Positions 46,501 through 54,257 of a stretch of 64,000 nt of DNA are shown here, piece after piece. Positions within the stretch are counted from its first letter, which is position 1. Every line of letters begins with the position of its first letter. A model generated the notes under the pieces. It searched no databases. It was not told the origin of the DNA and saw only the letters and a list, made by a program, of their open reading frames with translations. The stretch is from Rhodanobacteraceae bacterium (GTDB taxonomy: Bacteria > Pseudomonadota > Gammaproteobacteria > Xanthomonadales > SZUA-5). The stretch covers positions 203,817 to 267,816 of the forward strand of contig JADKFD010000001.1 of assembly GCA_016717705.1 (NCBI GenBank). The letters run 5' to 3'. The position numbers and the translations under genes were made by a program.

Positions 46501-47227
46501 GCAGATCGGTGCGCTACACAGCGAGATTCAGAGCTGGCAGCAGCAGGCCGGGTCGGCGCGCGCGCAGGCGGAGGTCGCGGTCGCGCTGGCGCAGGCTGAG
46601 GCAGAACACACCGCGGCCCTGCACGAACTCGGCGCACTGGCCGCCGAGCTCAAGTCCGATGACCAGCGTCGCCAGCGCGGCGCCGAGCAGCGCGTGCTGC
46701 TGCAGCAGCGGCGCAGCGCCGCACAGAGCTGGGCGCTGCTCGACGATCTGATCGGCGCCCGCGACGGTGCAAAGTTCAAGCGCTATGCGCAGCAGTTCAC
46801 GCTGGAAGTGCTGATCGAATACGCCAACGAGCACCTCGTCCACCTGGCGCGGCGCTATCGGCTGCGGCGCGGCAATGAGCCGCTCAGCCTGCTGGTGATC
46901 GACGCCGACCTCGGCGACGAGGTGCGCAGCGTGCACTCATTGTCCGGCGGCGAGACCTTCCTGGTGTCGCTGGCGCTGGCGCTGGGACTGGCGTCGCTGT
47001 CCTCGCAGCGCCTGCGCGTGGAATCGCTGTTCATCGACGAGGGCTTCGGCAGCCTCGATGCCGATACCCTGAACATGGCGATGGAAGCCCTCGACCGCCT
47101 GCAAGCCCAGGGCCGGCGCATCGGCGTGATCTCGCACGTGCACGACATGGCCGAACGCATCGGCGTGCAAGTGCGCGTCGAGCCAGTCGGCGCCGGGCGC
47201 AGCAAGGTGGTGATCGGGCAGGGCTGA
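43511..47227 (+). CDS. sbcC: SbcC ATPase subunit
   Basis: SMC-like ATPase, 1238 residues, partner of SbcD. Walker A GPTGAGKSTLLDAMCLALYH (about residue 36), long Gln/Ala/Arg-rich coiled coil arms, a zinc hook CPVCGSKAHPGAG at about residue 615, the ABC signature SLSGGETFLVSLALALGLAS (about 1142) and Walker B ESLFIDEGFGSLDADTL (about 1170). The ATG at 43511 overlaps the sbcD stop by one base. Its order and spacing match known sbcDC operons. No defects seen. Confidence 0.95.
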   Translation: MRIRAIRGKNLASLAGEFVVDFSAEPLASAGVFAISGPTGAGKSTLLDAMCLALYHETPRLKAAQELNVSIPDVHEQSITPRDPRNLLRRGCGEGWAEVVFEDMSGVAWRARWSVARARSKADGRLQAASAELVRCEDQYRFDGKLAEIQHKLVELTGLSFEQFCRSVLLAQNEFSALLKARQNERADLLEALTGSEIFQRISTLAHERHAEEQRQLQLMEQELKLSAALDDEQRAALLQRVNDAQARGAAAQEALRELHSELRWHVDGERLHLRLAAARGDEAELAQQIEASRDEQQQLQRWSAAEPLRPLADAHTTAGAGASALQAQLPALAAAVGAAAAGCELAQARATTAAALSTNAQAMRSAAQPVIAAARAADAALRQAANSLARITAEGTRALASRQQLEQQLTALAQRAELLQQQLAVWSDWQLANPAFAGSDSDWATLGARLEAAAGLQQRVGLTRERLLALKGELADHGTALGLLEQAAAAATIAVADADAELAQAQATLMALDPAAIEARRAALERRGRMLQQLQSAMVACSGARQRRARHAQALNDTRATLVPLHDRAQRALQCRDDAAREAAAATAALERASLLAHAHTERLRESLVAGEPCPVCGSKAHPGAGERDVDARTLLDLLGGAAATAAHAAAAAIAEQARLQGEIEAGQRELAKAEAADSALAAELERAHASLLQAAAGVLPGAAAADIEAALPALAQTLDAESATAESDRAALARASQSLQTARARHEHAAGGAETARRQLQAAQAAAAPLRKSADALQGECDALAGELTAALQSLQRWPALTIVADAPLAGIFAQWQDGEAIRGPALEAATQLQQIEIEQQGLRAAQSRAEVAQAQVDDALRDATEALETARRERQALLAEADVERFAERLDAELAAAMAERERCQQAAHQSALDLQRAQSAQQQCEQQLASSAAHRLNIEQQLQQQLAELALALDLVAPTVLQLQALLASRPADLQARQAEMARQQRAWIELRAQIGALHSEIQSWQQQAGSARAQAEVAVALAQAEAEHTAALHELGALAAELKSDDQRRQRGAEQRVLLQQRRSAAQSWALLDDLIGARDGAKFKRYAQQFTLEVLIEYANEHLVHLARRYRLRRGNEPLSLLVIDADLGDEVRSVHSLSGGETFLVSLALALGLASLSSQRLRVESLFIDEGFGSLDADTLNMAMEALDRLQAQGRRIGVISHVHDMAERIGVQVRVEPVGAGRSKVVIGQG

Positions 47228-47240
47228 GCAAGGCGCGCTT

Positions 47241-47395
47241 TGTGTGGGAGCGGGTTTATCCCGCGAGCTCTTTGCCACCGTGGGAGCGGGAACCCGCGAG
47301 CTCTGCCGTTCAAGCAAAAGCTCGCGGGATCAACCCGCTCCCACAGAAGCAACGAAGCAAAGCTCGCGGAGTAAATCCGCTCCCACAGAAGCGCG
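47241..47395. repeat. REP-like cluster, family B (GGGAGCGG...CCGCTCCCAC)
   Basis: Tandem units: TGTGGGAGCGGGTTTATCCC-GCGAGCTC, GTGGGAGCGGGAACCCGCGA, AAAGCTCGCGGGATCAACCC-GCTCCCACAG, GCTCGCGGAGTAAATCCGCTCCCACA. Three or four alternating arms in 155 bases between sbcC and the S9 peptidase, which converge here. Confidence 0.8.
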
Positions 47396-47397
47396 CG

Positions 47398-49452
47398 CTA
47401 GGGCGTGCCCTGTTCTGCCGCCACCCGCTTGCGATAACGCTCGAACCACGCCGCCGTGTTCAACACCTGCGCCAGCATCTGCGAGGGCCGTCGGCCGATG
47501 TTGTGCGAGGCGCCGGGGATACGCACCATGGCGCTCGGCACGCGCTTCAGGCGCAGCGCCTGGTAGTACTGCTCGGATTCGGCGATCGGCGTGCGCATAT
47601 CGGCGTCACCGACGATGACCATGGTCGGCGTGACCACGTTGCCGACCAGGCTGATCGGCGAGTGCTTGAAGTAGTAGTCCGGCTGTTCCCACGGCAGGCC
47701 CTTGTGCCAGTAGCGCCAGTAGTAGTTGTAGCCATCCGCGGTCAGCGCGTGGCTGAACCAGTTGATCACCGGCTTGGCCACCACCGCGGCGCGAAAGCGC
47801 GTCGTCTTGCCGACGATCCACGCGGTCAGCAGGCCACCACCGCTGCCGCCGGTGACGAACAAGTTGTCCTTGTCGATTGAGCCGCGCGCGATCACGGCAT
47901 CGACGCCGTCCATCAGATCGTTGTAGTCCTCGCTCGGATAGTTCTGGTGGATCAGGTTGGCAAACTCGGCGCCGTAGCTGGTGCTGCCGCGCGGGTTCAG
48001 ATACAGCACCACGTAGCCCTGCGCGGCGTACAGCTGGGTTTCCGGCGCAAAATGCGGCCCGTAGGCGGCGAACGGTCCGCCGTGGATTTCCAGCAGCAAG
48101 GGATAGCGCCTGGCGGCATCGAAATCCGGCGGATAGACAACCCAGCCCTGGATCTGCCGCTGGTCGAAGCTGGACGGAAAGTTGATCTCCTCGACCCGTC
48201 CCAGGGTGCGCTGGTCGAGCAGTCCGTGGCCCAGATCCGTCAGCCGCTTGGGCTTGCCGTCGCTGCCGATCACGGCGACATCCGCCGGCCGCAGCGGCGT
48301 GCCCTGGGTGTAGGCGATGCGACCGCCGGAGGCCGACATCGCGCCACCCGTGTAGGGGCGGCCGATTCCGGTGCCGCTCAGGTCTTCGGCCAAGGTGGTA
48401 CTGCGACCGTTGGCGAGCGCAACCTTGGCGACATGGGTGGCGCCGCGCCTGTCGTAGGCAATGGCGATGCTGCGATCGTCGATCCACTCCGCCGAGTTGA
48501 TCCCGGCATCCAGCGCCTCGCTGAGGCCACGCGCTTTGCCACTGGCGAGTTCGAGCACATACAAGCGGGTGTTGGCATAGCTCAGCCCGTGGTCGTCGAA
48601 CCCCAGATACGCCAGACGCTTGCCGTCCGGCGACAGTCTCGGACTCTGGTCCGGCCCGACGCGCGTGGTCAGTCGCGTGAGATCGCCAGTCGCCAGTGCA
48701 ACCCGGTAAAGCTCGGATTCGAGCGGTTCGAAATCGCCATCGGCATCCTTGTTGGCCGACAGGTACAGGCTGGCGCCGTCGCTGGACCAGGCCGGCGCGC
48801 CGAACACGTTGAATTCGCCGCGGGTCAGCTGGCGCGGCGCCCCGCCGTCGGCGTCGACGACGAACACGTGGGTGAAGCCCGGATCGAGGTAGCCGGCGCC
48901 GTCGGCGCGATACACGGTGTGCTCGATCAGCGTGACCGGCGGCGCCCATTCCGCCCCCTTGGGCGCGGCCGGCAGCGTCGCCAGCGGTTTGCCCTCGCTC
49001 GGGACGAAGGCGGTGTAGGCCAGCTGGCGACCATCGGGTGACCACGCCAGATTCGATGGCCCGCGCTCCAGCTGGGTGATGCGCGCGGTGGCGCCACTGC
49101 TCAGCCAGCGCACGAAGATCTGCGCCTTGCCCTCGTCGCTGGAGACATAGGCAATGCGCGTGGCATCGGGCGACCACGCCGCCTGGCCATCGGACACGCT
49201 GCCGGTGGTCAGCGGTTGCGCGGCACCGGTGGCACTGTCGACCAGCCACAGGTTGGACCGGCGCACATCCTTCATGGTGTCGAAAAACTGGCGCTCGTAG
49301 ACCAGCTTGCGACCATCCGGCGACAGCACCGGGTTGTCGGCCCACTGCAGCGCAAAAACGTCGATGGGAGCAAAGGGTGGTGCGGCTGCATGTGCGCCAG
49401 CGGCCAGAGCGGCAACCAGCAGGGCAGCAGTCGCAAGGGTTCGAACGCTCAT
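47398..49452 (-). CDS. Secreted S9-family prolyl oligopeptidase
   Basis: A 684-residue serine peptidase: signal peptide (MSVRTLATAALLVAALAAGA), a WD40-like propeller (ADNPVLSPDGRKLVYERQFF, WSPDATRIAYVSSDEGKAQI, PRLSPDGKRLAYLGFDDHGL), and the C-terminal alpha/beta-hydrolase domain with GGSGGGLLTAW (Ser nucleophile), VIVGDADMRTPIAESEQ (Asp) and RIPGASHNIGRRPSQM (His). It resembles dipeptidyl/acyl-peptidyl hydrolases of the S9C group. ATG 49452. Confidence 0.93.
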   Translation of the reverse strand: MSVRTLATAALLVAALAAGAHAAAPPFAPIDVFALQWADNPVLSPDGRKLVYERQFFDTMKDVRRSNLWLVDSATGAAQPLTTGSVSDGQAAWSPDATRIAYVSSDEGKAQIFVRWLSSGATARITQLERGPSNLAWSPDGRQLAYTAFVPSEGKPLATLPAAPKGAEWAPPVTLIEHTVYRADGAGYLDPGFTHVFVVDADGGAPRQLTRGEFNVFGAPAWSSDGASLYLSANKDADGDFEPLESELYRVALATGDLTRLTTRVGPDQSPRLSPDGKRLAYLGFDDHGLSYANTRLYVLELASGKARGLSEALDAGINSAEWIDDRSIAIAYDRRGATHVAKVALANGRSTTLAEDLSGTGIGRPYTGGAMSASGGRIAYTQGTPLRPADVAVIGSDGKPKRLTDLGHGLLDQRTLGRVEEINFPSSFDQRQIQGWVVYPPDFDAARRYPLLLEIHGGPFAAYGPHFAPETQLYAAQGYVVLYLNPRGSTSYGAEFANLIHQNYPSEDYNDLMDGVDAVIARGSIDKDNLFVTGGSGGGLLTAWIVGKTTRFRAAVVAKPVINWFSHALTADGYNYYWRYWHKGLPWEQPDYYFKHSPISLVGNVVTPTMVIVGDADMRTPIAESEQYYQALRLKRVPSAMVRIPGASHNIGRRPSQMLAQVLNTAAWFERYRKRVAAEQGTP

Positions 49453-49900
49453 GCAAGGTCCTCGTAACGGCGATAGGTAAATCAGGTTGGCTGCGCAGCA
49501 GACTACGTCACGAGCGGTCCTGTGGGAGCGGATTCATTCCGCGAAAGCTGTCGCGGAGTAAATCCGCTCCCACATTGAAATCGAAGACGTACAGCATGCC
49601 CGGTGAGAGTCCCGGTCGCCCCCCTGGCGGTGCGCTTGTTCGCGCAGCGAACATCTGGATGTAGGTCACGTTGGCCGCGCAGCGGCCTACGTGACAGCAC
49701 CGCGAGTCACGTAGTCTGCTGCGCAGACAACGTGACCTACTTTCAAATACTTACGGCATGTTCGATGAGAGCTGGCCTTGATCCCGATTCCGCCGTCAGG
49801 GTCCGGAGACGGATCTGGTGCGCTCGCCCGTGACCATCCTCAAGCTGCGTCGACAGCCATCGGCTAGCATCGCTGCATCCTGAAAGCCAAAGGCGCCCCC
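49453..49900. repeat. Repeat-rich spacer upstream of folD
   Basis: Three repeat types in 448 bases and no gene. 49521-49574 is a family B REP unit (TGTGGGAGCGGATTCATTCC and inverted arm). 49597-49655 is family D: CCCGGTGAGAGTCCCGGTCG, GGCGGTGCGCTTGTTCGCGC-AGCGAAC, matching 56877-56930. 49661-49740 is family C (GTAGGTCACGTTGGCCGCGC to CAACGTGACCTAC). 49744-49771 (TTACGGCATGTTCGATGAGAG) matches 56999-57019. Confidence 0.75.
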
Positions 49901-50767
49901 ATGTCAGCCCAGATTCTCGATGGCAAGCTCCTCGCCGCGCAGTTGCGCGAGCAGGTCGCAGCGAAAGTGTCAGCGCTGCGGGCATCCGGCAAGCGCGCGC
50001 CGGGCCTGGCCGTGGTGCTGGTGGGCGGCGATCCGGCCAGCCAGGTCTATGTGGGCATGAAGGAGAAGATGACCGAGGCGGTCGGCATGCACTCGGTCGC
50101 CCATCGCCTGCCGGAGACCACCAGCGAGCAGGAGTTGCTGGCAGTGGTTGCCGCGCTCAACGCCGATCCCGCTGTCGATGGCATCCTGGTGCAATTGCCG
50201 CTGCCGGCGCATCTGAATTCCGAGCTGATCATCAACACCATCGACCCGGCCAAGGATGTCGACGGCTTCCATCCGGTCAACGTGGGGCGCCTGTCCGCAG
50301 GACTGCCGGCTCTGGTGCCCTGTACCCCACGTGGCTGCATCATGCTGGCGAAACTCGCGCGCGCTGATCTGAGCGGTTTGCACGCGGTAGTGGTCGGCCG
50401 CTCCAACATCGTCGGCAAACCGGTGGCGCAGTTGCTGTTGCAGGAAAACTGCACGGTGACCATCGCCCACTCGCGCACCCGCGATCTGCCGGCCTTGTGC
50501 CGGACGGCCGACCTGCTGGTCGCCGCGATCGGCCGCCCGAAGTATCTCGGCGCGCAGCACGTCAAGCCCGGCGCCATCGTCATCGATGTCGGCATCAACC
50601 GCATCACCACCGCGGAAGGCAGCTCGAAGTTGGTTGGCGACGTCGACTACGACGCCGCAGCAGAAGTCGCCGGCGCCATTACCCCGGTCCCCGGCGGCGT
50701 CGGCCCGATGACCATCGCCTGCCTGCTCGACAACACGCTGACGGCGTATGAGCGGCGAGCCGAGTGA
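49901..50767 (+). CDS. folD: FolD bifunctional methylene-tetrahydrofolate dehydrogenase/cyclohydrolase
   Basis: FolD interconverts 5,10-methylene-THF, methenyl-THF and 10-formyl-THF. The 288-residue product has the catalytic Tyr/Lys of ASQVYVGMKEKMTEAVGM, the GILVQLPLPAHLN motif, DPAKDVDGFHPVNVGRLSAG, the NADP site VVGRSNIVGKPVAQLLLQ and the C-terminal ITPVPGGVGPMTIACLL. Convergent with fhs, the other one-carbon enzyme here. Confidence 0.95.
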   Translation: MSAQILDGKLLAAQLREQVAAKVSALRASGKRAPGLAVVLVGGDPASQVYVGMKEKMTEAVGMHSVAHRLPETTSEQELLAVVAALNADPAVDGILVQLPLPAHLNSELIINTIDPAKDVDGFHPVNVGRLSAGLPALVPCTPRGCIMLAKLARADLSGLHAVVVGRSNIVGKPVAQLLLQENCTVTIAHSRTRDLPALCRTADLLVAAIGRPKYLGAQHVKPGAIVIDVGINRITTAEGSSKLVGDVDYDAAAEVAGAITPVPGGVGPMTIACLLDNTLTAYERRAE

Positions 50768-50799
50768 GGCTGGTCGGCAGCCGAGCGTCTCGCCTTTGA

Positions 50800-50938
50800 G
50801 GGAGCGGAATGAATCCGCTCCACAAGGGCAAGAGCTCGCGGAGTGAATCCGCTCCCACAAGGGCAAGAGCTCGCGGAATGAATCCGCTCCTACTTGGGCA
50901 AAAGCTCGCGGGACAGGCCCGCTCGCTGCAGCAGCGGG
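50800..50938. repeat. REP-like cluster, family B
   Basis: Three tandem units of about 40 bases built on GCTCGCGGAGTGAATCCGCT-CCCACAAGGGCAAGA, between the convergent folD and fhs genes. Confidence 0.75.
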
Positions 50939-50939
50939 A

Positions 50940-52625
50940 TCAGAACAGCCCCTGCACCAGCCCATCCTTGTCGATGTGGATGCGTTCGGCAGCCGGCGCT
51001 CTGGGCAAGCCGGGCATGGTCATGATCTCGCCGCAGATGACGACGATGAAACCGGCGCCGGCGGCCAGCCGCACTTCGCGGATCGGCACCGTGTGGCCGC
51101 TCGGTGCATTGCGCAGATCCGGATCGGTCGAGAACGAATACTGGGTCTTGGCGATGCACACCGGCAGGTGGCCGTAACCTTCGGCCTCCAGTTCACGGAA
51201 GCGGTCGCGGATCTTCTTGTCGGCGATGATGTCGCCGGCGTGGTAGATCTCGGTGGCGACCATGCGCACCTTTTCCCACAGCGACAGATCGTCCGGATAG
51301 AGCAGGCGGAAGCCGCGGCCGTCGAGTGCGGCGGGCGTGTTGGTCAGCGTGACCACCGCGCGCGCGAGGTCTTCGGCACCGGCGCCACCGTCGGCCCAGT
51401 TGCGACAGACGACCGCATCCACGCCGAGATTGTCGCGGCAGAAGTGGCGCACCAGTTCGTGCTCGGCATCGGTGTCGGTCGGGAAGGTGTTGATCGCCAC
51501 CACCGCCGGCACGCCAAACTTGGCGACATTGCGCACGTGACGTTCCAGATTGGCCAGCCCGCGTTTCAGTGCCACCAGGTCTTCCTTCTCCAACTGGTCC
51601 TTGGGCACGCCGCCGTGCATCTTCAGCGCGCGCATGGTGGCGACGATCACCGCCGCGGCCGGCTTCAGGCCCGCCTTGCGGCATTTGATGTCGAAGAACT
51701 TCTCGGCGCCCAGGTCAGCGCCGAAACCGGCCTCGGTGACCACGTAGTCAGCCAACTTGAGGCCGGCGCGCGTGGCGATCACCGAGTTGCAGCCGTGCGC
51801 GATGTTGGCGAACGGGCCGCCATGCACGAAGGCCGGGTTGCCCTCCAGCGTCTGCACCAGGTTCGGCGACAGCGCGTCTTTCAGCAGCACGGTCATCGCG
51901 CCGGGCGCCTTCAGTTCGGCCGCGGTCACCGCGGTCTTGTCGCGCCGGTAGCCGATCACCATGCGGCCAAGGCGTTCTTCGAGATCGGCCAGATCCTTCG
52001 ACAGGCAGAACACCGCCATCACTTCCGACGCCACCGTGATGTCGAAGCCGTCTTCGCGCGGATAGCCGTTGTTGGCGCCGCCAAGTGAACTGATGATCGA
52101 GCGCAGCGCGCGATCGTTCATGTCCATCACGCGGCGCCAGGTGATGCGCCGACGATCCAATGTGAGCGCGTTGCCCCAGTGCACGTGGTTGTCGATCATC
52201 GCGGCGAGCAGGTTGTGCGCCGAGGTGATCGCGTGGAAATCGCCGGTGAAATGCAGGTTGATCTGCTCCATCGGCACCACCTGCGAATAACCGCCGCCGG
52301 CGGCGCCGCCCTTCATGCCGAAGCACGGGCCGAGCGAGGGCTCGCGCAGGCAGATCGCGGTGCGCTGGCCGATGCGGTTGAGCGCATCGCCCAGCCCGAT
52401 CAAGGTGGTGGTCTTGCCCTCGCCGGCCGGCGTCGGGCTGATCGCGGTGACCAGGATCAGGCGCCCGTCAGGACGATCCGCCAGGCTCGCCAGATATTCG
52501 GGGTCAATCTTGCCCATGCCGCGGCCATAGGGCATCACCGCATCGGCCGGAATCCCGAGCTTCGCGCCGACCTCGGCAATCGGTACCAGCTTGGTGGCGC
52601 GGGCGATGTCGATGTCGGTTTTCAT
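50940..52625 (-). CDS. fhs: Formate--tetrahydrofolate ligase
   Basis: Fhs ligates formate to THF using ATP to give 10-formyl-THF. The 561-residue enzyme has the P-loop TAISPTPAGEGKTTTLIGLG, LREPSLGPCFGMKGGAAGGG, the FHAITSAHNLLAAMIDNH region, VVAINTFPTDTDAEHELV and the C-terminal GFIVVICGEIMTMPGLPRAP. ATG at 52625 chosen because the N-terminus matches the family there. With FolD it allows 10-formyl-THF synthesis from formate and its use in purine and Met-tRNA formylation. Confidence 0.94.
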   Translation of the reverse strand: MKTDIDIARATKLVPIAEVGAKLGIPADAVMPYGRGMGKIDPEYLASLADRPDGRLILVTAISPTPAGEGKTTTLIGLGDALNRIGQRTAICLREPSLGPCFGMKGGAAGGGYSQVVPMEQINLHFTGDFHAITSAHNLLAAMIDNHVHWGNALTLDRRRITWRRVMDMNDRALRSIISSLGGANNGYPREDGFDITVASEVMAVFCLSKDLADLEERLGRMVIGYRRDKTAVTAAELKAPGAMTVLLKDALSPNLVQTLEGNPAFVHGGPFANIAHGCNSVIATRAGLKLADYVVTEAGFGADLGAEKFFDIKCRKAGLKPAAAVIVATMRALKMHGGVPKDQLEKEDLVALKRGLANLERHVRNVAKFGVPAVVAINTFPTDTDAEHELVRHFCRDNLGVDAVVCRNWADGGAGAEDLARAVVTLTNTPAALDGRGFRLLYPDDLSLWEKVRMVATEIYHAGDIIADKKIRDRFRELEAEGYGHLPVCIAKTQYSFSTDPDLRNAPSGHTVPIREVRLAAGAGFIVVICGEIMTMPGLPRAPAAERIHIDKDGLVQGLF

Positions 52626-53161
52626 GGGTGGGTCCCGGGGCGGTGGATTGACGAGCCTTTCGCTGAGTGCCAGCGCGGCTGGAGCAAAAACTCTACCCTG
52701 TCGCGAGCGGGAATTCTTGATGCGCCGCAAGGTCGGGACACGCGGTAGTCCGGTACCTGCGATCGCGCGCAAGCGCGCTCATAAAACGGCATCGGCGCGC
52801 TCTTGATCTTCGAGAAGATCAGGCTCATCAGCAGCGGCGGCATCGCCGAGCCCTCGGCGTAGTGCAGCCAGTAGCTGTAGCGCAGGCGCTCGGGCGTTCC
52901 CGGCTCCGGCGCCAGGCCGAGCGCCTTGCCGTAGGTGTCGGCCAGGTACTCGATGATCGCGCCGGACTCGGCCAGCGTGTTGTCGCCGTCGACAATCACC
53001 GGCGACTTGCCGAGCGGATGCACCGCCTTGAGCGAGGCCGGCGCCAGCATGGTCTTCGCATCGCGCTGGTGATGGACGATGGTGTAGTCGACGCCGAGTT
53101 CTTCCAGCAGCCACAGGATGCGCTGCGAGCGTGAGTTGTTCAGGTGATGGACGGTGATCAC
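52622..53161 (-). pseudogene. Glutathione S-transferase, C-terminal half lost at a REP element
   Basis: GTG at 53161 with AGGG upstream starts the thioredoxin-like GST N-domain (MITVHHLNNSRSQRILWLLE, VHPLGKSPVIVDGDNTLAES, AIIEYLADTYG) and the start of the helical domain (SYWLHYAEGSAMPPLLMSLI, FSKIKSAPMPF). At 52781 the frame enters a family A repeat (TGAGCGCGCTTGCGCGCGAT, minus strand) and the rest (YERACARSQVPDY...) has no GST character. About 80-90 residues of the helical domain are missing. Likely a deletion or misjoin at the repeat. Confidence 0.8.
52761..52785. repeat. REP-like palindrome, family A, at the GST break
   Basis: GATCGCGCGCAAGCGCGCTC then ATAAAA. The usual family ends in CTCCTACA; here the element is fused to GST coding sequence. 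Confidence 0.65.
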
Positions 53162-53260
53162 GACGGCGACCCTGGCTGACGACTGGCGCAACAGCATGAC
53201 AGCAAAGTCCGGACATCCCGAACTTCGGTGGACGTCCTGAACATCTGCCGCATGTCACTC

Positions 53261-53288
53261 TTGACGAACAAAACGTATGCTGTACATT
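53261..53288 (+). promoter_or_regulatory. Sigma70-type promoter for the membrane protein/XRE pair
   Basis: TTGACG (53261-53266), 16-base spacer, TACATT (53283-53288), in a locally AT-rich stretch that contrasts with its GC-rich surroundings. 27 bases lie between it and the ATG at 53316. The TGTACATTACA word overlapping the -10 could be an operator for the downstream XRE regulator. Confidence 0.55.
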
Positions 53289-53315
53289 ACATATTGTCAG
53301 CCAAAGGAGACGTCA

Positions 53316-53942
53316 ATGCCCGTTCTGCACCCGCGCAACCTGCCCGCTGGCGCTCTTGGCGTGGTAGCGCTCTACCTGATGTGGCTGGCGCCCGATCGCA
53401 TCTACGGCATCGACTCCGGCGCTCTCGGCAGCGGCATCCTGCTGGCCACTGCATGGCTGGTGATCTGGCTCTGGTGGCGCGTGCGCGACGCTGCCGCGGA
53501 GTACGCGTCGCTGGGGCAGCAACTGGCCGCACTCGGTCTGTTCTTCAGTATTGCCATCGGCATCAGTTTTGCCAGTCGTCTGCATGCGAGCGGGTGGACG
53601 CTCGATGCCGCCGCTGCGGATGCCTGGAAGCTCGGTCGCAATGTGCTGCTGATGCTGATCCTGTGGCCGATCTCGGCCGCGATCCTGCGCAGTTTGCGCC
53701 GCGACGACGGCATCGAGGATGAGCGCGACCGTGCCATCGCCGCCCGCGCGTCGGCGCACGCCTACGCGGTGCTGGCGATCGCGCTGGTCGCCCTGGTCGT
53801 GCAGTTGGGCTTCGGCGGCGTGGCGTTCCAGGCATTGGCGACGCCGTTCAGCATCGCCCATTGGCTGATTGGCCTGTTGCTGCTCGCGACTGTCGCCGAG
53901 CACCTGTCGGCGACGCTGCAATACCGGAGTCAGCAACCGTGA
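53316..53942 (+). CDS. Multi-pass membrane protein of unknown function, paired with XRE regulator
   Basis: A 208-residue protein with about five membrane segments (e.g. SGILLATAWLVIWLWWRV, LAALGLFFSIAIGISFAS, YAVLAIALVALVVQLGFG, AHWLIGLLLLATVAEHLS). AAAGGAGA lies before the ATG at 53316. The cytosolic loop RRDDGIEDERDRAIAARASA (DERD) recalls DUF2178-type membrane proteins found with small HTH regulators. Its stop overlaps the XRE start (GTGA). Function unknown. Confidence 0.75.
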   Translation: MPVLHPRNLPAGALGVVALYLMWLAPDRIYGIDSGALGSGILLATAWLVIWLWWRVRDAAAEYASLGQQLAALGLFFSIAIGISFASRLHASGWTLDAAAADAWKLGRNVLLMLILWPISAAILRSLRRDDGIEDERDRAIAARASAHAYAVLAIALVALVVQLGFGGVAFQALATPFSIAHWLIGLLLLATVAEHLSATLQYRSQQP

Positions 53943-54151
53943 GTGTCGGCCCGATCGAGAACCAGATCCGCCGGCTGCGTTTCGAGCGTGGCGAAATGAC
54001 CCAGGAAGAACTGGCGCGACACTGCCAGGTGACCCGGCAAACCATCATCGCGCTCGAGGCCGGTCGCTATGCGCCCTCGCTGGAACTCGCTTTCCGCCTG
54101 GCGCATGCACTCGGCGTGGGCGTCGACGACGTGTTCCAGTACCGCCGTTGA
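53939..54151 (+). CDS. Small XRE-family transcriptional regulator
   Basis: A 70-residue HTH_3 protein starting at GTG 53939 (MSVGPIENQIRRLRFERGEM). The helix-turn-helix is MTQEELARHCQVTRQTIIAL-EAGRY. Its size and pairing with a membrane protein match the YozG/Xre type that controls its own operon. Start overlaps the previous stop by three bases; coupled translation is likely. Confidence 0.88.
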   Translation: MSVGPIENQIRRLRFERGEMTQEELARHCQVTRQTIIALEAGRYAPSLELAFRLAHALGVGVDDVFQYRR

Positions 54152-54257
54152 GAGTCCCTGGCAGCGACGGTGGCAATCCGTGCAAGCGCTGTCTGTCCCG
54201 TTCTCTGGACGCACTGGTGGGATACGTGGATTATCGAACGGGGCAAGGGGAGGCCGC

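Noticed and set aside
47241..47395. Possible CRISPR array from regularly spaced repeats
   Set aside because: Units are palindromic, alternate in direction and lack unique spacers of equal length; no cas gene is present.
50800..50938. Possible CRISPR or tandem-repeat gene
   Set aside because: The three units are REP family B arms between convergent genes and code for nothing.
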